Source of the DNA: Paludibacteraceae bacterium
GTDB taxonomy: Bacteria > Bacteroidota > Bacteroidia > Bacteroidales > Paludibacteraceae
Assembly: GCA_017646225.1 (NCBI GenBank)
Contig: JAGCMZ010000233.1
Location: forward strand, 1-7,552
Length of the DNA stretch: 7,552 bases
Direction of reading: 5' to 3'
Notes under the pieces: model-generated
The model's input: only the letters and a program-made list of their open reading frames with translations
Database searches by the model: none
Told to the model about the DNA's origin: nothing
Translations under genes and position numbers: made by a program
Shown here: positions 1 through 7,131 of the stretch, piece after piece
Position numbering within the stretch: the first letter of the stretch is position 1
How the letters are laid out: the number at the start of each line of letters is the position of its first letter

Positions 1-1
1 T

Positions 2-592
2 ACTCACTTAGATCATAATTACGATTACGAATACATGGCCGAAGAAATTGTGGCGCAAATTAAAAACATTTGTACCTTAAACGGAGTACCCGAACCCAAT
101 ATCTTTACCGAATTTGGATCGTTTACCGTGGGCGAAAGTGGTGCAATTTTGTACAGCATTGTTAACCAAAAACAACAAAACGACCGCGAATCGTGGAACA
201 TGATTGACAGTTCTTTCATTACCACTTTACCCGATACTTGGGCCATTAACCAACGTTACATTTTGCTTGCTGTTAACAATTGGGACAAAGAATACCAACG
301 TGTTCACCTAGGTGGGCTAACATGCGACAGCGAAGACTTTTACAGTGCTGGCCATAATAACGCTATTTTCTTGCCAAAAATAGACCCTAAAGCCGAACAA
401 CCTCAATACATTGGTTTGTTCCATACCGGTGCTTACCAAGAATCGTTGGCAGGTTTTGGTGGTATTCAACACTGCCTAATTCCATCGCCCAAGCACGTAG
501 TAATTGGCCTAGACGAAGATGGCGAGTACTATACCAAGTTATTTGCCAAAGAGCAGTCGTATAAGTCGATGTTAAAGATTTTAGGTTACTAA
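2..592 (+). CDS. speA: Arginine decarboxylase, 3' part (5' end outside window)
   Basis: PLP-dependent fold-III (alanine racemase-like) decarboxylase that turns arginine into agmatine and CO2 in the cytoplasm, the first step of putrescine synthesis from arginine. The frame is open from base 2, so the gene starts before the window and the ATG at 35 is internal; 196 residues are visible. The start of the visible part (HNYDYEYMAEEI) and the segments TEFGSFTVGESG, WNMIDSSFITTLPDTWAIN and GGLTCDSED (Cys codon 323-325) match, from memory, the roughly 465-residue arginine decarboxylase of Flavobacterium-like bacteria. CDS is the conserved active-site segment of the C-terminal barrel, and FHTGAYQE carries the Tyr (434-436) expected near the PLP. 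The TAA ends 1 nt before speB, whose enzyme uses the product agmatine, which supports arginine over ornithine or lysine as substrate. The N-terminal part with the PLP lysine is not visible. Confidence 0.93.
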   Translation, partial: THLDHNYDYEYMAEEIVAQIKNICTLNGVPEPNIFTEFGSFTVGESGAILYSIVNQKQQNDRESWNMIDSSFITTLPDTWAINQRYILLAVNNWDKEYQRVHLGGLTCDSEDFYSAGHNNAIFLPKIDPKAEQPQYIGLFHTGAYQESLAGFGGIQHCLIPSPKHVVIGLDEDGEYYTKLFAKEQSYKSMLKILGY

Positions 593-593
593 T

Positions 594-1442
594 ATGATTT
601 TTGGAGATTTTGAACAACAATACCGCGAATATGCAAACGCAAAGTTTGCTATTTTGCCCGTGCCTTACGATGCTACTAGCACGTGGGTAAAAGGTGCCGA
701 CAAAGGCCCCGAAGCTTTTTTAGATGCATCGTTCACCTTAGAAAACTACGATGTAGAAACAGGTACCGAAGCTTACAAACACGGCATTGCAACCTTGCCT
801 TTTGTAACCGAAGACCGCACCCCCGAATTGCTTTGCAACCAGGTACAACAAGAGGTAACCACCTTATTAAACGATGGTAAATTTCCTGTAACCATTGGTG
901 GTAACCATACCGTTAGCATTGGCGCTATTCGTGCCATGGCGCAAAAGTACAACAACCTAACCGTGCTTCAATTGGATGCACATTCCGATTTGCGCCCATC
1001 GTACGAAGGATCTGAACTAAACCATGCTTGCGTGATGAACCGCGCTGCCGAAGTCGCCAAAATTACCCAAATTGGTATTCGTAGCCAATGTGTAGAAGAG
1101 TTGCCTTTCTTTGAAAAAGACCGCTTGTTTTACGCACACCAAATTTTCGATAACAACCAATGGCAAGCCAAAGCCATCGATACCCTTACCGAAAATGTGT
1201 ACGTAACCATCGATTTGGATGTATTCGACCCATCGGTATTGCCTTCAACCGGCACTCCCGAACCAGGCGGATTAACCTATTACCAAGTGCTGCACTTTTT
1301 GCGCAGTGTATTTGCTAATCGCAATGTAGTGGGCTTTGATATTGTAGAATTGTGCCCTAATCCTATCGATAAAGCATCCGATTACTTAGCCGCCCGCTTG
1401 GCTTACCAACTAATGACTTACCAAACCCTAAAATGGAAGTAA
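594..1442 (+). CDS. speB: Agmatinase (agmatine ureohydrolase)
   Basis: Binuclear manganese ureohydrolase of the arginase/agmatinase family, 282 residues, a normal family length. It splits agmatine into putrescine and urea. Metal-site motifs are complete: GGNHTVSIG (His105), LDAHSDLR (Asp128, His130, Asp132) and [10 protein letters not shown] (Asp207, Asp209), followed by the family signature [11 protein letters not shown] at 217-227. Position 104 is Asn where many members have Asp or Glu; that residue is next to, but is not itself, a metal ligand. The ATG lies 1 nt after the speA stop and the N-terminus ([14 protein letters not shown]) is the usual first strand, so the start is well supported. 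Translation is probably coupled to speA. Arginase, guanidinobutyrase or formimidoylglutamase are alternatives by sequence alone, but the adjacent arginine decarboxylase makes agmatinase the best call. The last 10 nt overlap ung. Confidence 0.93.
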   Translation: MIFGDFEQQYREYANAKFAILPVPYDATSTWVKGADKGPEAFLDASFTLENYDVETGTEAYKHGIATLPFVTEDRTPELLCNQVQQEVTTLLNDGKFPVTIGGNHTVSIGAIRAMAQKYNNLTVLQLDAHSDLRPSYEGSELNHACVMNRAAEVAKITQIGIRSQCVEELPFFEKDRLFYAHQIFDNNQWQAKAIDTLTENVYVTIDLDVFDPSVLPSTGTPEPGGLTYYQVLHFLRSVFANRNVVGFDIVELCPNPIDKASDYLAARLAYQLMTYQTLKWK

Positions 1443-2095
1443 AAATAGAGCCATCTTGGCAAAAAATATTGCAAAAAGAATTTGACCAACCGTATTTTGA
1501 GCAGTTGGTCAAATTTGTTAAAGAGGAATATGCTACGCAAACTATTTTTCCTCCAGCAGGCCAAATTTTTAATGCCTTTAATTCGTGTCCTTTTAACGAT
1601 GTTCGTGTGGTAATTTTAGGGCAAGACCCTTACCATGGGGCAGGGCAGGCGCATGGTTTGTGCTTTTCGGTAAACGATGGGGTACCTTTTCCGCCATCGT
1701 TGCTAAACATTTGCAAAGAAATGGCCGATGATATGGGCAAACCCATGCCCACATCGGGCAATTTACAATACCTAGCCAATCAAGGTGTGCTGCTACTAAA
1801 CGCTACCTTAACCGTGCGCAGCGGCATGGCAGGATCGCACCAAGGCAAAGGATGGGAAACCTTTACCGATGCAGTTATAAAAGCCATATCCGATTCCAAG
1901 CAAAACGTGGTGTTTTTACTGTGGGGTGCCTATGCAGGTGGTAAAAGCAAATTTATCGATGCCACCAAACACCTAATCTTAAAAGCCCCCCATCCATCGC
2001 CCTTATCATCCTACCGCGGTGTCTTTGGTTGCAAACACTTTAGCCAAGCCAACACCTACCTCCAACAACATGGTCTAATACCCATCAAATGGTAG
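1433..2095 (+). CDS. ung: Uracil-DNA glycosylase, family 1
   Basis: Removes uracil from DNA, starting base excision repair of deaminated cytosine or misincorporated dUMP; cytoplasmic and monomeric in the known family. It has 220 residues, typical of bacterial Ung. Motifs are in canonical order: GQDPYHG at 63-69 (catalytic Asp65, His68), Phe78 in LCFSV stacking on uracil, PPSLLNI at 87-93, [10 protein letters not shown] with the uracil-reading Asn123, SHQGKGWE at 135-142, and [10 protein letters not shown] at 187-196 containing His187 and the minor-groove loop. Numbering almost matches the E. coli enzyme (Asp64, Asn123, His187). The ATG lies inside the end of speB in another frame (10-nt overlap), suggesting coupled translation and membership of the speA-speB transcript. 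No internal promoter is evident. The polyamine neighbours do not suggest a different function. Confidence 0.97.
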   Translation: MEVKIEPSWQKILQKEFDQPYFEQLVKFVKEEYATQTIFPPAGQIFNAFNSCPFNDVRVVILGQDPYHGAGQAHGLCFSVNDGVPFPPSLLNICKEMADDMGKPMPTSGNLQYLANQGVLLLNATLTVRSGMAGSHQGKGWETFTDAVIKAISDSKQNVVFLLWGAYAGGKSKFIDATKHLILKAPHPSPLSSYRGVFGCKHFSQANTYLQQHGLIPIKW

Positions 2096-2242
2096 AAGAT
2101 AATATTGGCTCCCGAAAAGGAAAGGGGCCCACGAAGTGGGAAGGACCGCAATAGGCTACTAACACATTGCTACTTAAGTAGTATAGATACCAACAGAGGT
2201 GACTCTTTGAGTCACCTCTGTTAATTATAGCAGTAATGCCAA
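2096..2242. other. Convergent intergenic spacer with structured, G+C-rich part
   Basis: Non-coding stretch between the ends of ung (+) and the acyl-CoA ligase gene (-). From 2107 to 2148 it is about 64% G+C by my count, well above the surrounding sequence. This part can pair in several ways: GGCTCC (2107-2112) with GGGGCC (2124-2129, one G-U pair), or CCCAC (2128-2132) with GTGGG (2136-2140) around a GAA loop; an outer pairing of TATTG (2103-2107) with CAATA (2149-2153) encloses the second. It is followed by the 12-bp perfect palindrome CTACTTAAGTAG (2170-2181) and then the terminator hairpin. No open reading frame or RNA family is recognised. A dispersed intergenic repeat or the folded 3' end of the ung transcript are both possible. 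Confidence 0.5.
2192..2222. terminator. Probable bidirectional terminator hairpin
   Basis: Perfect 14-bp inverted repeat, AACAGAGGTGACTC (2192-2205) and its reverse complement (2209-2222), with a 3-nt TTT loop. It sits 96 nt after the ung stop and 20 nt after the acyl-CoA ligase stop on the other strand, the expected place for a shared terminator of convergent genes. Neither side has a strong T run; only the terminal TT and an AT-rich flank follow on the + strand. Termination in both directions is therefore inferred from placement and stem quality. Confidence 0.75.
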
Positions 2243-4003
2243 TTACGCAAACAAGCTGTCTATTTCGGCTTGGTAGCGTTCGGCTACTTTGTTGCGTTTA
2301 ATTTTTAGGGTAGGCGTTAGCAAACCATTTTTAACGGTCCATTCATCGGGTACCAATTCAAACTTCTTGATTTTTTCGGTATCACCAAAATGAGCGTTGT
2401 ATTTTTTGATTTCCTCGCCAATACGGCTACGTACACGTGGGTGTTTCACCATTTCTTCGTTGGTGGTGTACTCAATATCGTGCAATTTAGCCCAGTTTTT
2501 TAAGAAAGTAAAGTCTGGAGCAATTAGGGCAGCACAGAATTTTTGGTTTTCGCCCACTACCATAATAGAATCAATAAAGTTAGATTGCGCCATTTTTTCT
2601 TCCAACAAGAATGGATTTACATATTTACCCATTGATGTTTTGAAGATACTTTTTAAACGACCCGTAATTTTTAATTGTCCGTATTCGGTAATGATACCCG
2701 TGTCGCCGGTATGGAACCAACCGTCTTTGTCAATGGCTTCGGCAGTAATATCGGGCGCTTTGTAGTAGCCTTTCATTACATTGTGTCCGCGGCAAACAAT
2801 TTCGTTGTTTTCTACGATTTTTACTTCTACACCTTGAATAGGGAAACCAACAGTACCAGCACAGCAACCATGAGGTTCGCGGTTGCTTACCGCAATTACA
2901 GGCGATGTTTCTGTTAGTCCGTAGCCTTCAAAGATAGGCATGCCAATAGCAGTAAAGAACGATACCAACTGAGGTTGAATAGCAGCACTACCCGAAACAA
3001 TTACGTCCCAATCGCCACCAATGGCTTTACGTAGTTGGCTGTAAATCAATTTATCGGCAATTTTATGTTGCGCATTGTACCAAGCGCTGTTGCCTTCTAA
3101 ATTGTATTTCATGGCCAAATCAAAGGCCCAATAGTATAGTTGGCGTTTGCCCGCAGGTAGTTTTTTGCCAGCCGAGAATAGTTTGCTGTACATTTTTTCT
3201 AGCAACCTAGGCACGCAGCACATAATGTTGGGGTTTACCTCTTTGATGTTTTCGCCAATGGTACCTAAATTTTCGGCGTAATAAATAGACATGCCAGCAT
3301 ATTGGTAAACGTAAAGCAACATTTTTTCGTAGGCATGGCACATAGGCAAGAAACTAAGTGCTTTGGTATCGCGTGGGTTCAAAATGTGATGAACGCTCAT
3401 AATTTGGTTCACAAAGTTGCTGTGCATTAGCATAACTCCTTTAGGAACACCCGTGGTACCAGAGGTATAAATAATACAAGCCAAATCATCTTCTTTAACG
3501 GTTGCTTTAATGGCTTCAATTTTTTCAAGATCTAAGTTTGCTTTACCTGCTTCCAATAATTGGCTTAGGTAATGGTGACGGCCGCGGTCAATAAAGGTAT
3601 AAATGCCTTTAAGCGATGGAACCTCGGGTAAAATATGCTCAATTTTTCTAAGCAATTCTTCGCCTTCGGCAAATACGTAGGTAATTTCGGCGTGATTTAA
3701 AATATATTGGTAGTCAGACTCACTAATGGTAGGGTAGATGGGCACAGGAACAGCACCAATTTGCATAATACCCATGTCTAGGATGTTGTATTCTTGGCGG
3801 TTCGAACTGATAATAGCAATTTTATCATCTTTTTTTACACCTAACGATAACAAACCAGCACTTACATAGTTAACTTGTTCAATGTAATCGTCAATGCTGT
3901 AGTGAATCCATTTTCCTTGACGTTTACATGCTAAAGCAATAGGCTGATTGGGGTTTACTTCTTTGTAATTAGGAAGTAAGTCAAAGAGTCGAGTTATTTT
4001 CAT
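2243..4003 (-). CDS. Long-chain fatty-acid--CoA ligase (AMP-forming acyl-CoA synthetase)
   Basis: ANL-superfamily adenylating enzyme, 586 residues, of the long-chain acyl-CoA synthetase type. It activates fatty acids with ATP to acyl-AMP and then to acyl-CoA for beta-oxidation or lipid synthesis; it is usually cytoplasmic or membrane-associated. Motifs from the N-terminus: YTSGTTGVPKG at 179-189 (phosphate loop), LPMCHAYE at 219-226, YGLTET at 361-366 (adenine/acyl site), FHTGDTG at 430-436 (ribose-binding Asp), ITGRLKSIFKTSMGKYVNP at 446-464 (hinge and core motif), and TPTLKIKR near the end with the catalytic lysine of the small domain. The start at 4003 (MKITRLFDLLPNYKEV) fits family N-termini. 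The frame stays open upstream to 4090, but that stretch encodes a hydrophobic peptide from promoter and terminator DNA, so I reject it. A promoter precedes it and a hairpin follows, so it is probably monocistronic. Exact chain-length preference cannot be read; fadD-like. Confidence 0.93.
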   Translation of the reverse strand: MKITRLFDLLPNYKEVNPNQPIALACKRQGKWIHYSIDDYIEQVNYVSAGLLSLGVKKDDKIAIISSNRQEYNILDMGIMQIGAVPVPIYPTISESDYQYILNHAEITYVFAEGEELLRKIEHILPEVPSLKGIYTFIDRGRHHYLSQLLEAGKANLDLEKIEAIKATVKEDDLACIIYTSGTTGVPKGVMLMHSNFVNQIMSVHHILNPRDTKALSFLPMCHAYEKMLLYVYQYAGMSIYYAENLGTIGENIKEVNPNIMCCVPRLLEKMYSKLFSAGKKLPAGKRQLYYWAFDLAMKYNLEGNSAWYNAQHKIADKLIYSQLRKAIGGDWDVIVSGSAAIQPQLVSFFTAIGMPIFEGYGLTETSPVIAVSNREPHGCCAGTVGFPIQGVEVKIVENNEIVCRGHNVMKGYYKAPDITAEAIDKDGWFHTGDTGIITEYGQLKITGRLKSIFKTSMGKYVNPFLLEEKMAQSNFIDSIMVVGENQKFCAALIAPDFTFLKNWAKLHDIEYTTNEEMVKHPRVRSRIGEEIKKYNAHFGDTEKIKKFELVPDEWTVKNGLLTPTLKIKRNKVAERYQAEIDSLFA

Positions 4004-4019
4004 GTTAATGTATTTTAAA

Positions 4020-4058
4020 AATCCTCCAAAGGTACGTATAATTATTGAAAAAAAAATA
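4020..4058 (-). promoter_or_regulatory. Probable promoter of the acyl-CoA ligase gene (Bacteroidota type)
   Basis: On the minus strand TACCTTTG (4034 down to 4027) is an exact match to the Bacteroidota -7 consensus TAnnTTTG. The expected -33 TTTG position about 20 nt upstream is occupied by a T run (4048-4056), so that element is weak at best. Transcription would start near 4018-4022, leaving a leader of only 15-20 nt before the ATG at 4003. The GGAGG at 4027-4023 directly abuts the -7 element and lies 19 nt before the start codon, so it is not a convincing ribosome-binding site. Confidence 0.55.
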
Positions 4059-4095
4059 AAAAGTTGCACAAAATTTAAAATAATGTGCAACTTTT
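4042..4095 (-). terminator. Rho-independent terminator of the atp operon
   Basis: Read on the minus strand, AAAAGTTGCACA (4095-4084) pairs perfectly over 12 bp with TGTGCAACTTTT (4070-4059) around a 13-nt A+T-rich loop. It is followed at once by a T-rich tract, T then A then nine T (4058-4048). The hairpin begins 19 nt after the atpG stop codon. This is a textbook intrinsic terminator and separates the atp operon from the acyl-CoA ligase gene, although both lie on the same strand. Confidence 0.9.
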
Positions 4096-4114
4096 ATGGT
4101 TGAAGTGTTAATTT

Positions 4115-5013
4115 TTAGTTTCTTAATGCCTCAGAACCGCCCACAATATCCAGCAACTCGTTGGTAATAACCTCTTGACGAACTCGGTTGTATTGTTGGG
4201 TAATGGTTTCTATCATTTTGCTAGCATTGTCGGATGCTACTTGCATCGCTGTTGTACGAGCACCGTGCTCGGCAGTGGTAGAATCCAGTATCGTAGCATA
4301 AAATCGCATACGCACTACATTGGGAACCAATTGGTTAATAACCGTTGGAATGTCAGGTTCGGTAATGTACAACAAGTTTTGTGTGCTACCATCTTCGGCA
4401 CCTGAGCTTGTCGGAATTCCAGAAACTTCTGTGCTCAACGGTAACAAAACCTCGTTTGTAGGAAGCTGAACCGCTGCATTTTTATGACGGTTGTATAACA
4501 CCACCAATTCGTCTATTTGTTGGTCTTTATATGCCTCTACCAAGGGTTGTACTAGTTTGCAAGCCTCTTCGTACGATGGTTTATCGCACAAATGATTGCA
4601 TTCTATGCTAACAGGGTATCCCAATTTTTTTACGTAGTCGGTAATTTTCTTGCCAATGGGGTAGATGTCTATTGCTACGTTTTTGGCTTGATAATTACGA
4701 ATGGCTTCGTTCAATAATTTGTTCACTGAACTGTTAAACACACCGCACAAACCACTATTAGACGAGATACAAATAATGGCAGCACGTTTTACCTCGCGTT
4801 TCTCTGCCAATGGAATGCTTACCGAACCAGGTTCAATACTGCTTAAATATTGAGTTAGCATATCGGTTAGCTTTTGCTTGTACGGAATAAAACGCAAGGT
4901 GTTTTCTTCCGACTTATGCAATTTAGCCGCCGATACCATTTCATGGCAGAGGTAATCTTCTTGGTCGAGTTAACCGAGAGAATGCGTGCGCGTATTTCTT
5001 TTAAAGATGCCAT
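4115..5013 (-). CDS. atpG: ATP synthase F1 subunit gamma, reading frame broken by a one-base deletion
   Basis: Gamma is the central rotor shaft of F1Fo ATP synthase, linking the c-ring to the alpha3beta3 head. The gene starts at 5013 with MASLKEIRARILSVN, the usual gamma N-terminus, and continues STKKITSAMK to codon 25. The frame then changes: VSAAKLHKSEENTL and all that follows is read one base off, from the ATG at 4939. The conserved ITSAMKMVSAAKL segment is restored by one extra A at 4939-4941, giving 299 residues, a normal length. Unrepaired, the first frame ends at a TAA at 4869-4867. Other landmarks are SSNSGLCGVFN (nucleotide/beta contact region) and the C-terminal helix, AEHGARTTAMQVASDNAS through NELLDIVGG, which pairs with the N-terminal helix in the coiled coil. 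It begins 14 nt after atpA stops and is the last gene of the operon. A 274-residue protein started at 4939 would lack most of the N-terminal helix. Confidence 0.9.
4937..4944 (-). other. Frameshift site in atpG
   Basis: The minus-strand sequence is ATGAAATGG. The upstream frame reads it as ATG AAA TGG, whereas the conserved family sequence M-K-M-V needs ATG AAA ATG GTA, so one A is missing from what would be a four-A run. No slippery heptamer or stop codon suggests programmed frameshifting here. The next stop in the upstream frame is about 70 nt further on. Sequencing or assembly error is most likely; a genuine mutation is possible. Confidence 0.88.
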
Positions 5014-5027
5014 TTTTTTATTTGGAC

Positions 5028-6608
5028 TTATTTATAGGCAGCCGATAGAGCAGCCGCTTCGCTGCGTAAAATGTCTTCTATTTCGGCAGTCAATTGACCA
5101 TTTTTCAATGGTTCTAATACGGTTTCTTTGTATTTGTTCTCTAAAATTTCTAAGAAATTCCTTTCAAATTCGCTCACTTTTTCTACGGGAACATCGGCCA
5201 ACAAACCATTGGTTCCGCAGTAGATAATGGCAACTTGTTGCTCTACTGTATATGGCGAATATCTTCCTTGTTTAAGAATTTCTACGTTCTTCGCGCCCTT
5301 GTCAAGCACTAATTTGGTTGCAGCGTCAACTTCGGCACCAAATTTAGAGAATGCCTCCAATTCGCGGAATTGTGCTTGGTCTAGTTTAAGCGTACCCGCT
5401 ACTTTTTTCATGGATTTGATTTGAGCGCTACCACCTACACGCGATACCGAGATACCTACGTTAATAGCAGGACGAATACCAGCGTTAAACAAGCTAGATT
5501 CCAAGAAAATTTGACCGTCGGTAATAGAAATTACGTTGGTTGGAATGTAGGCCGATACGTCACCTGCTTGGGTTTCGATAATGGGCAATGCAGTAATAGA
5601 ACCGCCACCTTTTACCTTGCCTTTTAGCGAAGCAGGAAGGTCGTTCATCGATTGTGCAACACGGTCGTTTTTAATTACCTTGGCAGCACGTTCTAGCAAA
5701 CGAGAGTGCAAGTAGAAAATATCACCAGGGTAGGCTTCACGACCAGGAGGACGACGCAAAATAAGCGACACTTCACGGTAAGCTACCGCTTGTTTAGAAA
5801 GGTCATCGTAAATAATCAAAGCATGGCGACCTGTGTCGCGGAAGTATTCTGCAATGGCAACCCCAGCAAAAGGTGCGTAGTATTGCATAGCAGCAGGGTC
5901 TGATGCTGTTGCCGATACCACAATGGTGTAATCCATGGCACCGTTTTCTTCTAAGGTTTGTACCAAGTTGGCAATGGTAGAACCTTTTTGACCAATACCT
6001 ACGTAGATACAATAAATAGGTTCGCCTTTTTTGTAGAATTCTTTTTGGTTAATAATGGTGTCGATAGCAATGGCTGTTTTACCCGTTTGACGGTCGCCAA
6101 TAATCAACTCACGTTGACCACGACCAATAGGAATCATGGCGTCAATAGCCTTGATTCCGGTTTGTAGGGGTTCTTTTACGGGTTGACGATAAATAACACC
6201 AGGAGCTTTGCGCTCTAGTGGCATTTCAAAACGTTCGCCCGAAATAGCTCCTTTGCCGTCAATGGGTTCGCCCAATACGTTGATAACGCGACCCAACATA
6301 CCTTCGCCTGCCATAATAGAGGCAATACGTTTGGTACGACGCACCACAAAGCCTTCTTTAATATCTTGGGTAGGACCTAAAAGTACCACACCCACATTGT
6401 CTTCTTCCAAGTTAAGCACAATGCCCTTGGTGCCGTTTTCAAACTCAACCAATTCGTTCGACTGAACTTTGTTTAAGCCGTAAACACGGGCTACACCGTC
6501 ACTTACTTGGAGTACTTTACCTATTTCTTCAAATTCGAGTTGGTTTTTATAGCCGTCAAGTTGCATTTGCAACACGCTCGAAATTTCACTGGGTTTAATG
6601 TCCGGCAT
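5028..6608 (-). CDS. atpA: ATP synthase F1 subunit alpha
   Basis: Non-catalytic nucleotide-binding subunit of the F1 head; three alphas alternate with three betas and supply an arginine to each catalytic site. It has 526 residues, slightly longer than the E. coli protein. Visible domains: N-terminal beta-barrel (about 28-95), Walker A GDRQTGKT at 171-178 (Lys177), Walker B-like HALIIYDDL at 262-270, [28 protein letters not shown] at 283-310 (given by position; key residues are the RRPPGREA and SRLLERA segments), and the family signature ending in [10 protein letters not shown] at 387-396 with the arginine finger Arg390. A lysine-rich insert, about 311-336, before the GGGS segment is longer than in proteobacteria and is familiar from Bacteroidota. 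The ATG at 6608 overlaps the end of atpH by 14 nt and atpG follows after 14 nt, so the genes are co-transcribed and probably translationally coupled. Confidence 0.98.
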   Translation of the reverse strand: MPDIKPSEISSVLQMQLDGYKNQLEFEEIGKVLQVSDGVARVYGLNKVQSNELVEFENGTKGIVLNLEEDNVGVVLLGPTQDIKEGFVVRRTKRIASIMAGEGMLGRVINVLGEPIDGKGAISGERFEMPLERKAPGVIYRQPVKEPLQTGIKAIDAMIPIGRGQRELIIGDRQTGKTAIAIDTIINQKEFYKKGEPIYCIYVGIGQKGSTIANLVQTLEENGAMDYTIVVSATASDPAAMQYYAPFAGVAIAEYFRDTGRHALIIYDDLSKQAVAYREVSLILRRPPGREAYPGDIFYLHSRLLERAAKVIKNDRVAQSMNDLPASLKGKVKGGGSITALPIIETQAGDVSAYIPTNVISITDGQIFLESSLFNAGIRPAINVGISVSRVGGSAQIKSMKKVAGTLKLDQAQFRELEAFSKFGAEVDAATKLVLDKGAKNVEILKQGRYSPYTVEQQVAIIYCGTNGLLADVPVEKVSEFERNFLEILENKYKETVLEPLKNGQLTAEIEDILRSEAAALSAAYK

Positions 6609-7131
6609 ATTTGTTTAATTTTGATAATTGTCCTTTAATGCTGGCATCTAAGCGGTTGTTTTCAATATCAATGATGTAACCGCCAATAATGTCAGGGTTG
6701 ATTTCGGTGCGTAATTCTACCTTTTTGCCTTGGTATTTTTCTATCCAGCCTGCTATTTTTTTCTGCAAGGCATCGGGTAGTTCAATGGCACTGGTTAGGG
6801 TAGTAACCACCGTATTTTGTTGTTTACGATACAAATCTTGATACATCAATGCCATCCAATGCAACTGGCTTACACGACCTTGGCTAATAACAAAATCGAT
6901 AAAGGTTTGCGAGGTAGCATGGATATCCTTGCCGCATGCCAACTTAAGCACCTTTGCTTTTTCGGTGGCTGCAACCGATGGATTATCTAAAACCTGTTGT
7001 AGGGTAGGAAACTGACGGAACGATTGCTCCAAGGTGTACATGTCGTTGTACACCTTATCGGCAGCTTTCTTTTCCAAAGCACTACCTAACAAGGCTTTTG
7101 CGTATCGTATGGATAGTTTTCCGTGATTCAT
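6595..7131 (-). CDS. atpH: ATP synthase F1 subunit delta (OSCP)
   Basis: Peripheral-stalk subunit that sits on top of F1 and joins the b subunits to an alpha N-terminus. It has 178 residues, the normal length. The N-terminal helical domain begins [16 protein letters not shown] (8-23), as in the family (RYAxAL). The C-terminal hallmark is [20 protein letters not shown] (145-164), followed by [10 protein letters not shown], the counterpart of the DGSVRGQL segment. The start ATG shares the 4-nt ATGA overlap (7131-7128) with the atpF stop, and the end overlaps atpA by 14 nt, both typical of translational coupling. The middle is poorly conserved, as usual for delta, so identification rests on the two ends and on operon position. 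Confidence 0.95.
   Translation of the reverse strand: MNHGKLSIRYAKALLGSALEKKAADKVYNDMYTLEQSFRQFPTLQQVLDNPSVAATEKAKVLKLACGKDIHATSQTFIDFVISQGRVSQLHWMALMYQDLYRKQQNTVVTTLTSAIELPDALQKKIAGWIEKYQGKKVELRTEINPDIIGGYIIDIENNRLDASIKGQLSKLNKYAGH

Noticed and set aside
35..37. The ATG at 35 as the true start of the first gene.
   Set aside because: The frame is open upstream to the window edge, and the preceding residues (HNYDYEY) match the conserved interior of arginine decarboxylase.
2397..2917. Two open frames on the + strand opposite the acyl-CoA ligase gene.
   Set aside because: Antisense shadows of a well-conserved gene; their translations show no family motifs.
4023..4027. GGAGG on the minus strand as a Shine-Dalgarno site for the acyl-CoA ligase.
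   Set aside because: It is 19 nt from the ATG at 4003, too far, and it abuts the -7 promoter element, so it would probably not be in the mRNA. Bacteroidota make little use of such sites.
4004..4090. A start for the acyl-CoA ligase at 4090, adding a hydrophobic 29-residue N-terminus that could look like a signal anchor.
   Set aside because: That stretch overlaps the atpG terminator hairpin, its T tract and the TACCTTTG promoter element; its hydrophobic residues come from T-rich DNA. Family members start near MKITRLFDLL.
4867..5013. Programmed -1 frameshifting as the way to make full-length gamma.
   Set aside because: ATGAAATGG is not a canonical slippery heptamer, no supporting hairpin or nearby stop is evident, and atpG is not known for recoding; a missing base in an A run is simpler.
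5227..6465. Several 65-85 codon open frames on the + strand opposite atpA.
   Set aside because: All lie inside the highly conserved atpA gene on the other strand and have no recognisable domains.
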